Shown here piece by piece: positions 1 through 8,694 of a DNA stretch of 64,000 nt. The notes beneath the pieces are model-generated. The model ran no database searches. It was given only the letters and a program-made list of their open reading frames with translations, and was not told the DNA's origin. A program made the position numbers and the translations under genes. The stretch comes from an uncultured Pelagibacteraceae bacterium. GTDB lineage: Bacteria; Pseudomonadota; Alphaproteobacteria; Pelagibacterales; Pelagibacteraceae. The stretch lies in the NCBI GenBank assembly GCA_902571955.1, contig CACGDZ010000002.1, positions 58,710-122,709 on the forward strand, written 5' to 3'. The stretch's first letter is position 1. Each line of letters opens with the position of its first letter.

Positions 1-579
1 AAAAAAAAACTTAAAGACTTAGATCAAAAGTCAATTGTTGGTACCTCATCATACAGAAGAGAGTTTCAAATAAAAAAAATTAGACAAGATTTGAACTGTA
101 AACTAATTAGAGGAAATGTAGATACAAGAATTAGAAAATTGAATGAAGGGATCTATGATGCAATTATCTTGTCTTATGCTGGTATCAAATTTTTAAAATT
201 TGAAAGCGAAATCTCTGAAATATTTTCAGCTGAAGAAATAATTCCTAGTGCTGGACAAGGCATAATTGCTCTTCAGTGCAGGGAGAATGATGATGAGACA
301 ATTTCTATTTTAAATAAAATTAATCATGAGGAAACATATAAAAGAGCTCACCTTGAGAGAAATATTTTAAAAGTTTTAGATGGAGATTGTGAAACAGCAA
401 TCGGTGCTCATGCAGTGGTTGATGGAGATAAGATTATAGTGGAGGCTGAACTTTTTTCTTTAGATGGTAAACAAAGGTTTTATGAAAAAAGAGTTGGCAA
501 TTTGAATGAGTTTAAAGAAATTGGTAAAGAGATTGGAATATTTTTAAAAACAAAATCAAATAATTCATATAAAAGATAA
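1..579 (+). CDS. hemC: Porphobilinogen deaminase (hydroxymethylbilane synthase), 5' truncated by window edge
   Basis: HemC polymerises four porphobilinogens into hydroxymethylbilane in the cytosol, for heme synthesis. The reading frame is open from base 1, so the start lies outside the window and the ATG at 91 is internal. The upstream part reads VGTSSYRREFQI, the typical HemC VGTSSLRR substrate-binding loop. The visible 192 residues include the cofactor loop LDGDCETAIGAH; its Cys (about visible residue 130) is the expected dipyrromethane attachment site. hemD follows after 1 nt, so the two consecutive heme steps are co-transcribed. Frame and family are certain; only the N-terminus is unknown. 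Confidence 0.95.
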   Translation, partial: KKKLKDLDQKSIVGTSSYRREFQIKKIRQDLNCKLIRGNVDTRIRKLNEGIYDAIILSYAGIKFLKFESEISEIFSAEEIIPSAGQGIIALQCRENDDETISILNKINHEETYKRAHLERNILKVLDGDCETAIGAHAVVDGDKIIVEAELFSLDGKQRFYEKRVGNLNEFKEIGKEIGIFLKTKSNNSYKR

Positions 580-580
580 T

Positions 581-1279
581 ATGCATATTTTGTTAACTAG
601 ACCTCTGGAGGATTGTTCTGAAATGATTTTTAAATTTCAATCATTAGGACATCAAGTTTCTCATCTTCCATTAATAAGAATTGAAAAGGTTAATTATGAA
701 GAAATTAACTTTTCTGAATATGGTGGAATTGTTTTTACTAGTGCAAATGCAGTAAAATTTTTAAACACAGTAAAATTAGATAAAAATATTAAATGCTTTT
801 GTGTTGGAAACGCTACAGAAAACAAAGCAAGAAGTGTTGGTTTTCAAAATACAATTGCGGCTGAAGGAAATGTTACAAACTTAAAGGAGTTAATTATACA
901 AAGTTATGAGTCCAAAAATAAAGAATTACTCTATGTTAGTGGTGAAACAATATCGGTTGATTTAGATCAACAGTTATTAAGCGAAGGTTTTAAGGTAAAA
1001 AGAATTATTAATTATAGAGTAGATCATAATCAAAAATTTGATGAGAAATTTGTTAATGAATTAAAATTAAATATGCCTGATATGGTCTATGTTTACTCTC
1101 AAAATAGTGCGACAAGTTTCTTAAATTTCATAAAGATTTACCAAACCGAAAATTTATGGATGAATACAAATTTAATGTGTATAGGCGAAAAAACCTCGTC
1201 AATACTGAACGAAATCAAATGGAAAAAGATTTTTCTTTTTAATCCTGGAGAAGAAGAGTTTTTGTTATATAAAATTTAA
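581..1279 (+). CDS. hemD: Uroporphyrinogen-III synthase
   Basis: Closes and isomerises hydroxymethylbilane to uroporphyrinogen III, the step after HemC. At 232 aa it is normal length for the family. It opens with ILLTRPLEDC, the usual HemD LxTRP start, and has VFTSANAVKFL near residue 50, the common FTSxNAV motif. YVYSQNSATSFL near residue 170 matches the second-domain FTSxxS region. HemD diverges strongly between species, so context matters: it starts 1 nt after the hemC stop and uses the same strand. No membrane segments are visible. The ATG follows directly on the hemC stop, suggesting translational coupling. Confidence 0.88.
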   Translation: MHILLTRPLEDCSEMIFKFQSLGHQVSHLPLIRIEKVNYEEINFSEYGGIVFTSANAVKFLNTVKLDKNIKCFCVGNATENKARSVGFQNTIAAEGNVTNLKELIIQSYESKNKELLYVSGETISVDLDQQLLSEGFKVKRIINYRVDHNQKFDEKFVNELKLNMPDMVYVYSQNSATSFLNFIKIYQTENLWMNTNLMCIGEKTSSILNEIKWKKIFLFNPGEEEFLLYKI

Positions 1280-1281
1280 AA

Positions 1282-2367
1282 ATGGAATTAATTAATAATT
1301 TTTCGGAAATATTTTTATCAGTATGGAATAAAGGAATTTTTGGTGTTGATATCTTTCAAATCTTAATTGGTATTGGAATATTTTTACTATTCTTAATTTT
1401 TAGAGGTCTAATAAGCAAATTAGTTATTAAAAAATTAGAAATTATCTCGAAAAGAACAACGAATAAATTAGATGATACTTTTGTTCAATCACTTGTAGGT
1501 CCAGCAAGATTTTTACCAATTGTATTAGGATTTTTTATTGCAAGCTACTACATGACTTTCTCACTTGAAGGAAGAGAAGTGGTAGATACAATTAATAGAA
1601 CGTTGATCACTATTTTAATTTTTTGGGTAATTCACCAAATCATAGAACCAATCTCATATATACTAAGTGGATTAGATAAATTATTAACAAGAGAACTTAT
1701 TGGCTGGATAATTAAATCGCTAAAAATTTTAATTTTTATTTTAGGTTTAGCAGCAGTTTTAGAATTGTGGGGAATTAAAATAGGTCCAATCATTGCAGGT
1801 CTAGGATTGTTTGGTGTTGCTGTAGCATTAGGGGCACAAGATTTATTCAAAAATTTAATATCAGGAATTTTAGTTTTAGTTGAAAAGAGATTTAAAATTG
1901 GAGACTGGATAGCTGTCGAGGGTATTATTGAAGGTGTAGTAGAAAAGATTGGATTTAGATCAACAACAATTAGAAAGTTTGACAAATCTCTTGCTATTAT
2001 TCCAAATTTTCAATTTGCCGAAAACGCAGTTGTAAATGTAAGTGAAACTTCAAATTGGTTAATCAGTTGGATTATTACACTTCAATACGACACTACGGTA
2101 GATCAGTTAAAAAAAATTAGAGATGAAATCGAAAGTCATATTAATTCAAGCGAAGATTATAATACCTCAATTGGTGTTGCGGTAAGAGTTGATAAATTTT
2201 CTGACAGTTCAATAGATATGTATGTAAGATGCTTTACAAAAACAGGAAGTTGGAATAATTGGCTCAATGTAAAAGAAAGATTAGCAATTGCGATAAAGGA
2301 AATTGTAGAAAAAAATGGTGCTTCATTTGCTTTCCCAAGTCAGTCGATTTACGTTGAGAAAAAATGA
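1282..2367 (+). CDS. MscS-family small-conductance mechanosensitive channel
   Basis: Inner-membrane channel of the MscS family, expected to release solutes on hypo-osmotic shock. The 361 aa protein has several hydrophobic segments in its first 170 residues. The family pore helix follows at about 174-192, with glycine/alanine spacing (GLFGVAVALGAQDLFKN). After it comes the beta-domain sequence GDWIAVEGIIEGVVEKIGFR, and a C-terminal alpha/beta region resembling the MscS vestibule. It starts 2 nt after hemD and overlaps the next gene by 4 nt. Its place in a heme/folate run is probably just compaction. The exact subfamily (MscS, YnaI or YbdG type) cannot be decided here. Confidence 0.9.
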   Translation: MELINNFSEIFLSVWNKGIFGVDIFQILIGIGIFLLFLIFRGLISKLVIKKLEIISKRTTNKLDDTFVQSLVGPARFLPIVLGFFIASYYMTFSLEGREVVDTINRTLITILIFWVIHQIIEPISYILSGLDKLLTRELIGWIIKSLKILIFILGLAAVLELWGIKIGPIIAGLGLFGVAVALGAQDLFKNLISGILVLVEKRFKIGDWIAVEGIIEGVVEKIGFRSTTIRKFDKSLAIIPNFQFAENAVVNVSETSNWLISWIITLQYDTTVDQLKKIRDEIESHINSSEDYNTSIGVAVRVDKFSDSSIDMYVRCFTKTGSWNNWLNVKERLAIAIKEIVEKNGASFAFPSQSIYVEKK

Positions 2368-2654
2368 TAGCTATTTTTTATTTAGTTTTACAAATTTTAA
2401 AATTGTATTCTTACGTTGTAATAGCCAATGTTATTGTAAGTTGGTTAATAGCTTTTAACGTTCTTAATACTCAAAATAGGTTTGTGTATGCAATTTTAGA
2501 GTTGAGTTACAAATTAACCGAGCCTTTCCTGAATAAAATAAGACGTTTTTTGCCAAATTTAGGTTCACTAGATATTTCTCCAATCATTCTTCTTTTATTG
2601 ATTTGGTTTATCGAAATGTGTATGAAGCTGTACATCGCACCAATGATTTTTTAA
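2364..2654 (+). CDS. YggT family membrane protein
   Basis: Small integral membrane protein of 96 aa with hydrophobic stretches at both ends (about 3-28 and 70-92). A central amphipathic part contains the family-typical sequence LTEPFLNKIRRFLPNLGSLDISPI; the TEP...RR.LP..G..D.SP pattern defines YggT. The biochemical role is not firmly established; relatives have been linked to osmotic tolerance, cell division or membrane organisation. The ATG overlaps the stop of the channel gene by 4 nt, so the two are likely translated together. That pairing with a mechanosensitive channel is at least compatible with an osmotic role. Confidence 0.85.
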   Translation: MIAIFYLVLQILKLYSYVVIANVIVSWLIAFNVLNTQNRFVYAILELSYKLTEPFLNKIRRFLPNLGSLDISPIILLLLIWFIEMCMKLYIAPMIF

Positions 2655-2663
2655 GAGAGAAAT

Positions 2664-3509
2664 ATGATTTTAATTGATGGAAAAAAAGCAGCCGCAGAAT
2701 TAAGAGCAGAGTTAAAGGAAGAAGTTGCAGAGTTAAAATCAAAACATAATAAAGTACCAGGTTTAACAGTAATACTGATTGGTGATTTAACACCTAGTCA
2801 AATTTATGTAAGAAATAAAGAGAAGTCAGCAAATGAGGTAGGATTAAAATCTGAAGTAATTAAATATCCGGACTCAGTTGAAGAAAAGACTGTGCTGGAA
2901 AAAATTCAAGAACTAAACAGTGATGAAACTGTTTCAGGAATTTTAGTTCAACTTCCTTTACCTAAGCATATTGATAAGCAGAAGGTTATAGAAGCTATTG
3001 ATCCTTCAAAAGACGTAGATGGATTTCATCCAATGAATGTAGGCAATCTCTCATCTGGTTATGAAAGTTCGATACCTTGTACTCCGCTTGGATGTTATTT
3101 GTTGATAAAAAAAATTGAACCTAATTTAAGTGGTAAGAAAGCTGTGGTTGTGGGTAGATCAAATTTAAATGGTAAACCAATGACACAACTTCTTTTAAAA
3201 GAAAATTGCACAGTAACTATAACTCATTCAAAAACTAAAGATTTAAAAGCGGAATGTTTAGAGGCAGATATAATTATTGCAGCTGTAGGTATACCCGAAC
3301 TTGTTAGGGGAGATTGGGTCAAAAAAGATGCTATAGTTATCGATGTTGGTATAAATAAAACTGACAATGGTATAGTTGGTGATGTTCATTTTGATGAAGT
3401 TTCAAAAAATGCAAAAGCACTTACACCTGTTCCAGGTGGAGTTGGACCTATGACTATTGCTTGTTTACTTAAAAATACCATAGACTGTTTCAAAAGATCG
3501 CAAATTTAA
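2664..3509 (+). CDS. folD: Bifunctional methylenetetrahydrofolate dehydrogenase / methenyltetrahydrofolate cyclohydrolase
   Basis: FolD interconverts 5,10-methylene-, methenyl- and 10-formyl-tetrahydrofolate in the cytosol, with NADP. The 281 aa length is standard. The catalytic Tyr-x3-Lys motif is visible as Y48 and K52 (YVRNKEK). The substrate loops VQLPLP and PCTPLG, the NADP-binding GRSNLNGKPM, and the C-terminal TPVPGGVGPMT signature are all present. A weak ribosome site (AGAGA) precedes the ATG at 2664. One-carbon folate flux matters here because DMSP demethylation by DmdA, also in this window, produces methyl-tetrahydrofolate. Confidence 0.97.
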   Translation: MILIDGKKAAAELRAELKEEVAELKSKHNKVPGLTVILIGDLTPSQIYVRNKEKSANEVGLKSEVIKYPDSVEEKTVLEKIQELNSDETVSGILVQLPLPKHIDKQKVIEAIDPSKDVDGFHPMNVGNLSSGYESSIPCTPLGCYLLIKKIEPNLSGKKAVVVGRSNLNGKPMTQLLLKENCTVTITHSKTKDLKAECLEADIIIAAVGIPELVRGDWVKKDAIVIDVGINKTDNGIVGDVHFDEVSKNAKALTPVPGGVGPMTIACLLKNTIDCFKRSQI

Positions 3510-3547
3510 TAATTAAACCCAAAGCTGTAATCTGTTAATTTATTAGG

Positions 3548-3751
3548 ATGAAAAGACCTAAGCGACCTTACAGATTTGGTATAATTTTTTTACTTCTTAC
3601 TGTTCCACCAATTGGAGCCACACAGCTAGGTTGGTATTTGCATGACATGCAAACTGGTTTTGATTATGGTATGATTGTAGGTACAATATCAGTGATTTAT
3701 GCTGCATATTTGATGTATGAAAAAAACTGGCGTGAAGAAGATGAAGATTAA
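3548..3751 (+). CDS. Small two-helix membrane protein, unknown function
   Basis: A 67 aa protein I do not recognise. It has a basic N-terminus (MKRPKRPYRFG), then two hydrophobic helices at about 11-30 and 38-58, and an acidic C-terminus (EEDED). This layout predicts both ends in the cytoplasm. It lies 38 nt after folD and 3 nt before the SHOCT-domain gene on the same strand, so it is probably co-transcribed with that gene. It looks real because it fills the gap between two genes exactly and has a coherent membrane-protein composition. No catalytic motif is visible. Confidence 0.65.
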   Translation: MKRPKRPYRFGIIFLLLTVPPIGATQLGWYLHDMQTGFDYGMIVGTISVIYAAYLMYEKNWREEDED

Positions 3752-3754
3752 ATC

Positions 3755-4048
3755 ATGGAAAAAATAATTTTTTTTGGATTGGTTATTCCTATTATGGCTT
3801 ATGTTTTATATTTAGGTGGAATGGCAATAATGAATGGTTTTAAATCTAAGGAAGCTAATAGAGCTGAGAAGGAGCAATCTGAAAGCGTGACTGATGAGAT
3901 AAGTGAGACTGATGAGATAAGCGAGACTGCTTCCGAACAAACTAACAATCTAAGTGATGAACTTAGCAAATTAAATGATTTAAAAGAAAAAGGAATTATT
4001 TCTCAAGAAGAATTTGAAAAGGCGAAAAATAAACTATTAAATAATTAA
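3755..4048 (+). CDS. Membrane-anchored SHOCT-domain protein
   Basis: A 97 aa protein with one N-terminal transmembrane helix (about 4-24). A charged Ser/Glu/Asp linker follows, and a C-terminal SHOCT domain at about 65-96 (LSKLNDLKEKGIISQEEFEK, then AKNKLL). SHOCT helical hairpins are small protein-protein interaction or membrane-association modules; no enzymatic function is implied. The linker contains a near-perfect tandem repeat of 18 nt (3893-3910 and 3911-3928), encoding two copies of DEISET, which makes its length likely to vary between strains. It follows the preceding small membrane protein by 3 nt. Confidence 0.7.
   Translation: MEKIIFFGLVIPIMAYVLYLGGMAIMNGFKSKEANRAEKEQSESVTDEISETDEISETASEQTNNLSDELSKLNDLKEKGIISQEEFEKAKNKLLNN
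3893..3928 (+). repeat. Two-copy 18-nt in-frame tandem repeat
   Basis: Two adjacent 18-nt units differ at one base (GATGAGATAAGTGAGACT and GATGAGATAAGCGAGACT). They encode DEISET twice in the linker of the SHOCT-domain protein. The length is a multiple of three, so gain or loss of a unit would keep the frame. Confidence 0.85.
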
Positions 4049-4059
4049 ATAGTTTAATT

Positions 4060-4947
4060 ATGTTTAATGGTTTTAAAAAAAAATTTGTTAAGGTAAACAA
4101 GGGTAAAATATTTTGTAGATTTAAAGGTAATGGTCCTCCTTTATTGTTACTTCACGGATATCCACAATCACATGTAATGTGGCACAAGACTGCACCTGAA
4201 CTCAGTAAATATTTCAGAGTAATAGTTGCTGACCTTAGAGGATATGGGGACAGTTTAGTTTTACCTGGTGGAATTAATCATAAAAATTATTCTAAAAGAG
4301 AAATGGCCAAAGATATGGTTCAACTAATGAGTAAATTAAATTTTAAAAAATTTTTCGTTGCAGGACATGATCGAGGTGGAAGAGTTGCTCATCGTATGGC
4401 TAGGGATTATAGAAAAAAAATTTTGGCTTTAAGTGTATTAGATATTTGTCCTACGTTAGATATGTATGAACAAACTGATATGAAATTTGCAGAAGGATAT
4501 TTTCATTGGTTTTATTTGATACAGCCTGCACCTTTACCAGAGAAAATGATAATGGCAGATCCTAAAAGATGGCTACATAGTCGATTTAATAGGTCATCCA
4601 AACGTGCGATTGAAATAGTTGAAGATGAATATTTTAGAGCCTTTAAACAAAATAAAAGAATTCATGCAACATGTGAAGATTATAGAGCTGCGGCGACTAT
4701 AGACTTAGAGCACGATAAAAAAGATAGAAATAAAAAATTAAATATTCCTATCCAAGTTTTGTGGGGAAAAAAAGGAATAGTTGGAAAACAATTTAATTCG
4801 ATTAAAATTTGGCAAAAATATACAAATAAAAAAATCTATGGTGCAGAAATTAATTCAGATCATTTCATTCCTGAGGAAAGTCCTAAACAAACTATATATC
4901 ACCTAAAAAAATTTTTTCAAAATAATGTTAAAAATAATTCCAAATAA
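4060..4947 (+). CDS. Alpha/beta hydrolase of the haloacetate (fluoroacetate) dehalogenase type
   Basis: A 295 aa alpha/beta hydrolase with an Asp nucleophile: the elbow is GHDRGG with D104, not the usual Ser. R105 and R108 follow, and D128 and a late His (SDHFIP, about 271) complete the triad. H149-W150 (GYFHWF) and Y208 (CEDYRAA) sit where the halide-binding His, Trp and Tyr lie in fluoroacetate dehalogenase from Rhodopseudomonas (D110, R111, R114, D134, H155, W156, Y219, H280, from memory). The oxyanion motif HGYP is at 32-35. Expected reaction: hydrolysis of a 2-haloacetate to glycolate, in the cytosol. Epoxide hydrolases share the fold but lack this residue set. It overlaps the dioxygenase gene by 23 nt. 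Confidence 0.82.
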   Translation: MFNGFKKKFVKVNKGKIFCRFKGNGPPLLLLHGYPQSHVMWHKTAPELSKYFRVIVADLRGYGDSLVLPGGINHKNYSKREMAKDMVQLMSKLNFKKFFVAGHDRGGRVAHRMARDYRKKILALSVLDICPTLDMYEQTDMKFAEGYFHWFYLIQPAPLPEKMIMADPKRWLHSRFNRSSKRAIEIVEDEYFRAFKQNKRIHATCEDYRAAATIDLEHDKKDRNKKLNIPIQVLWGKKGIVGKQFNSIKIWQKYTNKKIYGAEINSDHFIPEESPKQTIYHLKKFFQNNVKNNSK

Positions 4948-5716
4948 AAAAAATATTGGAGCAGAAATAATTGTAAATTTAAAAGGTGTTTCAAATAAAG
5001 ATATTTCAAAAATCAAAAAAGCACTGAATAAATATGGAATGTTATATTTTAAGGAACAAAAATTAACTTCTAAACTTTTCGTTAAGTTTGCAAAATATTT
5101 TGGAAATTTAGCCAACTATCCAAGACTAAAAGGTTTAAATAAAAAATTTCCTCAAATCACAGTGGTGCAAAGAAAATCAACTGATAAAGGACCAAGTTTT
5201 GGTGAACAATTTCACACTGACTCGATTTATACAAAAAAGCCGCCAAGATTTACAATGTTACTTTCTAAACTTGTGCCAAAAAAAGGAAAAGCTAATACAG
5301 AATTTTGTTCTCAATATCTTGCTTATAAAGAATTACCAAATCCAATTAAAAGAAAATTTAAAAATATTAAAGGTAAATATTCCTCTGAGGGCCCGATTTC
5401 AGTTACAACAAAAGAAAGAGTAAAAGAAAAAGGAAAAAATATTAAAGAACTTAAATCTTCACATAAAATAATTAAAAAAATCGGTACAAATTATTCAATT
5501 TATTGCAGTCCAGGACATTTTGTTGGTTTTAGTTCAAGGATAAAAAATCAAGAAAAGTTCAAAAAATTTTTATTTAATCATCAAATTAAGGAGAAGTTTC
5601 AATTTTCTTTGCCTTGGGAAAAAAATCAATTGGCTATATGGGATAACAGATCTATGCTCCATCAGGCAACACCCTTCAAAGGAAATAGAATAATGCATAG
5701 AATAACGATTAGATAA
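4925..5716 (+). CDS. TauD/TfdA-family Fe(II)/2-oxoglutarate-dependent dioxygenase
   Basis: A 263 aa protein of the TauD/TfdA family. These enzymes couple 2-oxoglutarate decarboxylation to hydroxylation of a small acidic substrate. The iron-binding HxD is H97/D99 (EQFHTDS). The distal His is in DNRSMLHQATPF (about 246), and a C-terminal Arg (HRITIR) is where the 2-oxoglutarate carboxylate is usually bound. The substrate (taurine, a halogenated or aryloxy acid, or something else) cannot be read from the sequence. Its ATG lies 23 nt inside the end of the dehalogenase-like gene, so the two are translationally coupled. Divergent, lysine-rich and slightly short for TauD. Confidence 0.82.
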   Translation: MLKIIPNKKNIGAEIIVNLKGVSNKDISKIKKALNKYGMLYFKEQKLTSKLFVKFAKYFGNLANYPRLKGLNKKFPQITVVQRKSTDKGPSFGEQFHTDSIYTKKPPRFTMLLSKLVPKKGKANTEFCSQYLAYKELPNPIKRKFKNIKGKYSSEGPISVTTKERVKEKGKNIKELKSSHKIIKKIGTNYSIYCSPGHFVGFSSRIKNQEKFKKFLFNHQIKEKFQFSLPWEKNQLAIWDNRSMLHQATPFKGNRIMHRITIR

Positions 5717-5719
5717 TTT

Positions 5720-6646
5720 ATGTTCACAATTTTTTTAGGACTAACTCCATTTATATTTATTACTTTTTTAGGGTTTGTATTTGGTAAGTTAAAAGTCTTA
5801 GACCTTAGTCATGCTAAAATTTTAAATCTTTTCTTGTTCTATATTGCCGTACCAGCATTGATAATTAAATTAATAGCACAAAATGAAATTGGACAAGTAG
5901 ATTTTAAACAAATTTTCTCTTATTTAATGATGCAATCGATATGTGGAATCATTGCTTACTTAATTACTTCAAAATATTTTAAAAGATCAATCGCAGAGTC
6001 AATCATTTGGGCTTTAACAGTTGCTTTATCAAACCATGTGACTTTGCTTTTGCCAATAACAGAAATTTATTTTCAACAAAATGTAATTACACAAGTTGCA
6101 AGTATTATATTAATGGATGGGATAATTTTATTATCTATAATTGCTTTTTTTCTTGAATTATCTACAAAAAGAAATGTAAATTTATTTAATTTTATTAAAA
6201 ATTTATTTTTAAACCCATTTATCCTTTCAATAATTATTGGTCTATTATTTTTATTATTAAATTTCAATATTGATCAAACACCGATTGAATACACTTTGTC
6301 TAAACTTGCAGCATGTGTTTCACCAGTTGGATTATTTGCAATTGGTATAATTCTTTCGTTTTATACTAAAAATGTAATTAATAAATTATCCATTTCTATT
6401 TCAGTTTTAAAATTAGTTATTTCCCCAATAATTTTATTGTTAATTGGATTAGTGTTTTTTAATGCAGGATTGCCAGCTGAAATACCAGGTGCTTTCTTTG
6501 TGAGTGTTGCGCCTTGCGGAGTTACTTCCATAGTTTTATGTGCTGCTTATAATGTAAGTCCTGAAAATATAATTAAAGCAATTTTTGTCTCTACTATTGC
6601 TTCTATAGGGACTATATTTTTTGCGATTAAGTATTTAACTTTATAA
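5720..6646 (+). CDS. AEC family (auxin efflux carrier-like) transporter
   Basis: A 308 aa inner-membrane protein with about ten hydrophobic segments and almost no soluble loops. The C-terminal part (residues about 245-280) carries PAEIPGAFFVSVAPCGVTS, a pattern typical of the bacterial AEC/malonate-permease branch. The internal region LSNHVTLLLPITEIYF also matches the family. Relatives carry small carboxylates such as malonate; the substrate here is unknown. The gene follows the dioxygenase by 3 nt, so it could export or import that enzyme's product or substrate (inference). It converges with the next gene, overlapping its 3' end by 6 nt. Confidence 0.8.
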   Translation: MFTIFLGLTPFIFITFLGFVFGKLKVLDLSHAKILNLFLFYIAVPALIIKLIAQNEIGQVDFKQIFSYLMMQSICGIIAYLITSKYFKRSIAESIIWALTVALSNHVTLLLPITEIYFQQNVITQVASIILMDGIILLSIIAFFLELSTKRNVNLFNFIKNLFLNPFILSIIIGLLFLLLNFNIDQTPIEYTLSKLAACVSPVGLFAIGIILSFYTKNVINKLSISISVLKLVISPIILLLIGLVFFNAGLPAEIPGAFFVSVAPCGVTSIVLCAAYNVSPENIIKAIFVSTIASIGTIFFAIKYLTL

Positions 6647-7624
6647 CAACTTATCTAGAGGACTAACTTCTCCAATTTTAAAGATAATTGCATCTTCTTT
6701 ATTAAAACCATATTTTTCAGCATTATCTTTAAATCTAATTGGGGGTTCCATAATCGGCTCTAATGACAAAACAAATGTTCCCCAATGCATTCCTAATACT
6801 TTTTTACTTTTTAGGTCTTTTGCAACATTCAAGGCTTCTTCTGGTGTAGTATGATAAATAGTTTTATTAAACATTGGTTTGAAATCATAAGCCCCAATAT
6901 TAATTATTGTCAGATCTATAGGACCATATTTTTCACCTAGTTCTTTGTAGATTCCCCCATATCCAGTATCACATGCAAATAAAATTTTTTTATTTTTATA
7001 CTCTATAAGAAAATTACCCCACAAAGTTTTGTTAGTGTCTGTTAAACTTCTTTTTGACCAATGAACTGCAGGTAGTAATGTAATTTTTAGATTATTATTT
7101 ATTTGTATTTTTTCATACCAGTCCATTTCATTCACATCTTCATATCCTTTGAAATATTTACCTAAATTGAGTGGAGTTAATACTTTTGCACTCTTAAAAG
7201 GAAAATTTCTGATTGTTGACATGTCCTGATGATCGTAATGATTATGAGTGAGTAAAAATATATCTGTTTTAGGTATCTCATTTAATTTTATTGCAGCATC
7301 AATAAATCTTTTTGGACCAAAGATTAGTGGTCCAGCATTCTTTGAAAATACAGGATCTGTTATAATTGTAGTTCCACCTAATTTTATAAGATATGTCGCG
7401 TGACCTATCCAAGCAATATAATCATTGTCTTTATATTTTTCTAAATCAGCTAATACTTTTTGTTTTTCAATAACATGTTCTTTTGGATAAGTTAAATCAA
7501 CTTTTTTTCTCAATTTACTGAAAGTTCTATAAGAAAATTTTCCCGAGCTAGATATTATTACTGGAGATCCTTTTGGATTCCTGAAAGTACCATCAGGCAA
7601 ATGATGATAAGGTCTTTCTTTCAT
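6641..7624 (-). CDS. Metallo-beta-lactamase fold hydrolase, NAPE-PLD/UlaG-like
   Basis: A 327 aa cytosolic metallo-hydrolase. It has the zinc motif THNHYDHQD (HxHxDH) at about 126-134, a further His in PAVHWS, an Asp in FACDTGYGG and a late MHWGTF. The N-terminal IGHATYLIKLGG and TDPVFSKNAGP match the branch that includes N-acyl-phosphatidylethanolamine phospholipase D and many bacterial proteins annotated only as MBL-fold hydrolases. A phosphodiester or acyl substrate is possible, but the specific substrate is unknown. It follows the PQQ-type dehydrogenase gene by about 1 nt on the reverse strand and converges with the AEC transporter gene. Confidence 0.8.
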   Translation of the reverse strand: MKERPYHHLPDGTFRNPKGSPVIISSSGKFSYRTFSKLRKKVDLTYPKEHVIEKQKVLADLEKYKDNDYIAWIGHATYLIKLGGTTIITDPVFSKNAGPLIFGPKRFIDAAIKLNEIPKTDIFLLTHNHYDHQDMSTIRNFPFKSAKVLTPLNLGKYFKGYEDVNEMDWYEKIQINNNLKITLLPAVHWSKRSLTDTNKTLWGNFLIEYKNKKILFACDTGYGGIYKELGEKYGPIDLTIINIGAYDFKPMFNKTIYHTTPEEALNVAKDLKSKKVLGMHWGTFVLSLEPIMEPPIRFKDNAEKYGFNKEDAIIFKIGEVSPLDKLL

Positions 7625-7625
7625 A

Positions 7626-8693
7626 TTATTTTTTTTTTCCCATTAACCATAAGCTATTTCCCGCAAGAAAATATATTTTTCCATTAACAGGGTGAACTTG
7701 TATATCTCTTATTCTTCCAATTTTATCTTTGAAAATAATTGTTTCTTGAATGTTAGATGAATTTTGAAAGTTTAATTTTCTTAATGATTTATCTTTTAAA
7801 GAAGTAATGAGTGCTTTGCCATTCCACTCATCAAATTCTTTTCCTTTATAAATGGTTATTGCACTTGCAGCTATTGAAGGTACCCAGTATTGGAGTGCCT
7901 TAGTAAAACCTGGTTTCCATTTAGGTCCAATCTTTGACCCTGAATAATTTGTTCCACCCCAACCTAAAATTTTCCAACCATAATTCTCTCCCTTTTTTAC
8001 TTCACCAAACCAATCACCACCTTTTGCACCATGGTTGCTTGCATAAATTTTTCCATCAAAAGAGGAATAGGTTAGACCTTGAGGATTACGAACACCAATT
8101 TGATAAATTTCTGGTAACCAATCTGATTTACCTTCAAATTTAGGGTTATCTTTTGGAATACTACCATCTAAATAAATTCTGATAATACTTCCAGGATGGC
8201 TTGTCGGATCTTGAGCAATCATACCTCCACCTCTTTCACCAGAAGATGCAAAAAGATAATTGTCTTTAATAGCCAGTCTTGAACCAAAATGATAACCAGA
8301 TTCTATTGGTGGTTCAGCTTGAAATATATTTTCAAAATCTAAATTTTTTTTATTTAATTTAGCTTTTGCAATTGATGTACTAGTTTTCCAATCCCCTCTA
8401 TTTTCTGAATAAGAAATCCATAAGTAATCATCTTGGTAAATAATATCTAATAAACCTCCTTGTCCGTGAACAAAATAATTCAAGTTATGTTCAACTTCAT
8501 AAACTTCTTCAGAAATAATATTTACTATTTTTATTTTTCCAGTTTTTTCAGTGATAATAAGCTCTTCATTATTTATAAAAGACGATCCCCATGGCTCGTT
8601 TAAATCTGCCAATTTTTTAAAAGTAAAATTTTCAGAAAAACTTTTTGATGAAAATAAAAAAAAGAAAAATATAGATAAAAAATATTTGATCAC
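7626..8693 (-). CDS. PQQ-dependent sugar dehydrogenase-like (soluble aldose dehydrogenase/Hhip-type) exported protein
   Basis: A six-bladed beta-propeller of the glucose/sorbosone dehydrogenase family. Seen: a signal peptide (hydrophobic run ending FSSKSFSEN), then LNEPWGSSFI, HGQGGLLDI, YHFGSRLAI, GVRNPQGLTY and SNHGAKGGDWFGEVKKGENY GW, all recognisable propeller-family motifs. These enzymes oxidise sugars or aldoses in the periplasm using PQQ and calcium; whether this organism makes PQQ is not visible. I chose the GTG directly after the SDR stop (TAA-A-GTG), which gives a short signal peptide of 355 aa total. An ATG at 8720 would add 9 residues and overlap the SDR gene by 26 nt. Confidence 0.78.
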   Translation of the reverse strand: MIKYFLSIFFFFLFSSKSFSENFTFKKLADLNEPWGSSFINNEELIITEKTGKIKIVNIISEEVYEVEHNLNYFVHGQGGLLDIIYQDDYLWISYSENRGDWKTSTSIAKAKLNKKNLDFENIFQAEPPIESGYHFGSRLAIKDNYLFASSGERGGGMIAQDPTSHPGSIIRIYLDGSIPKDNPKFEGKSDWLPEIYQIGVRNPQGLTYSSFDGKIYASNHGAKGGDWFGEVKKGENYGWKILGWGGTNYSGSKIGPKWKPGFTKALQYWVPSIAASAITIYKGKEFDEWNGKALITSLKDKSLRKLNFQNSSNIQETIIFKDKIGRIRDIQVHPVNGKIYFLAGNSLWLMGKKK

Positions 8694-8694
8694 T

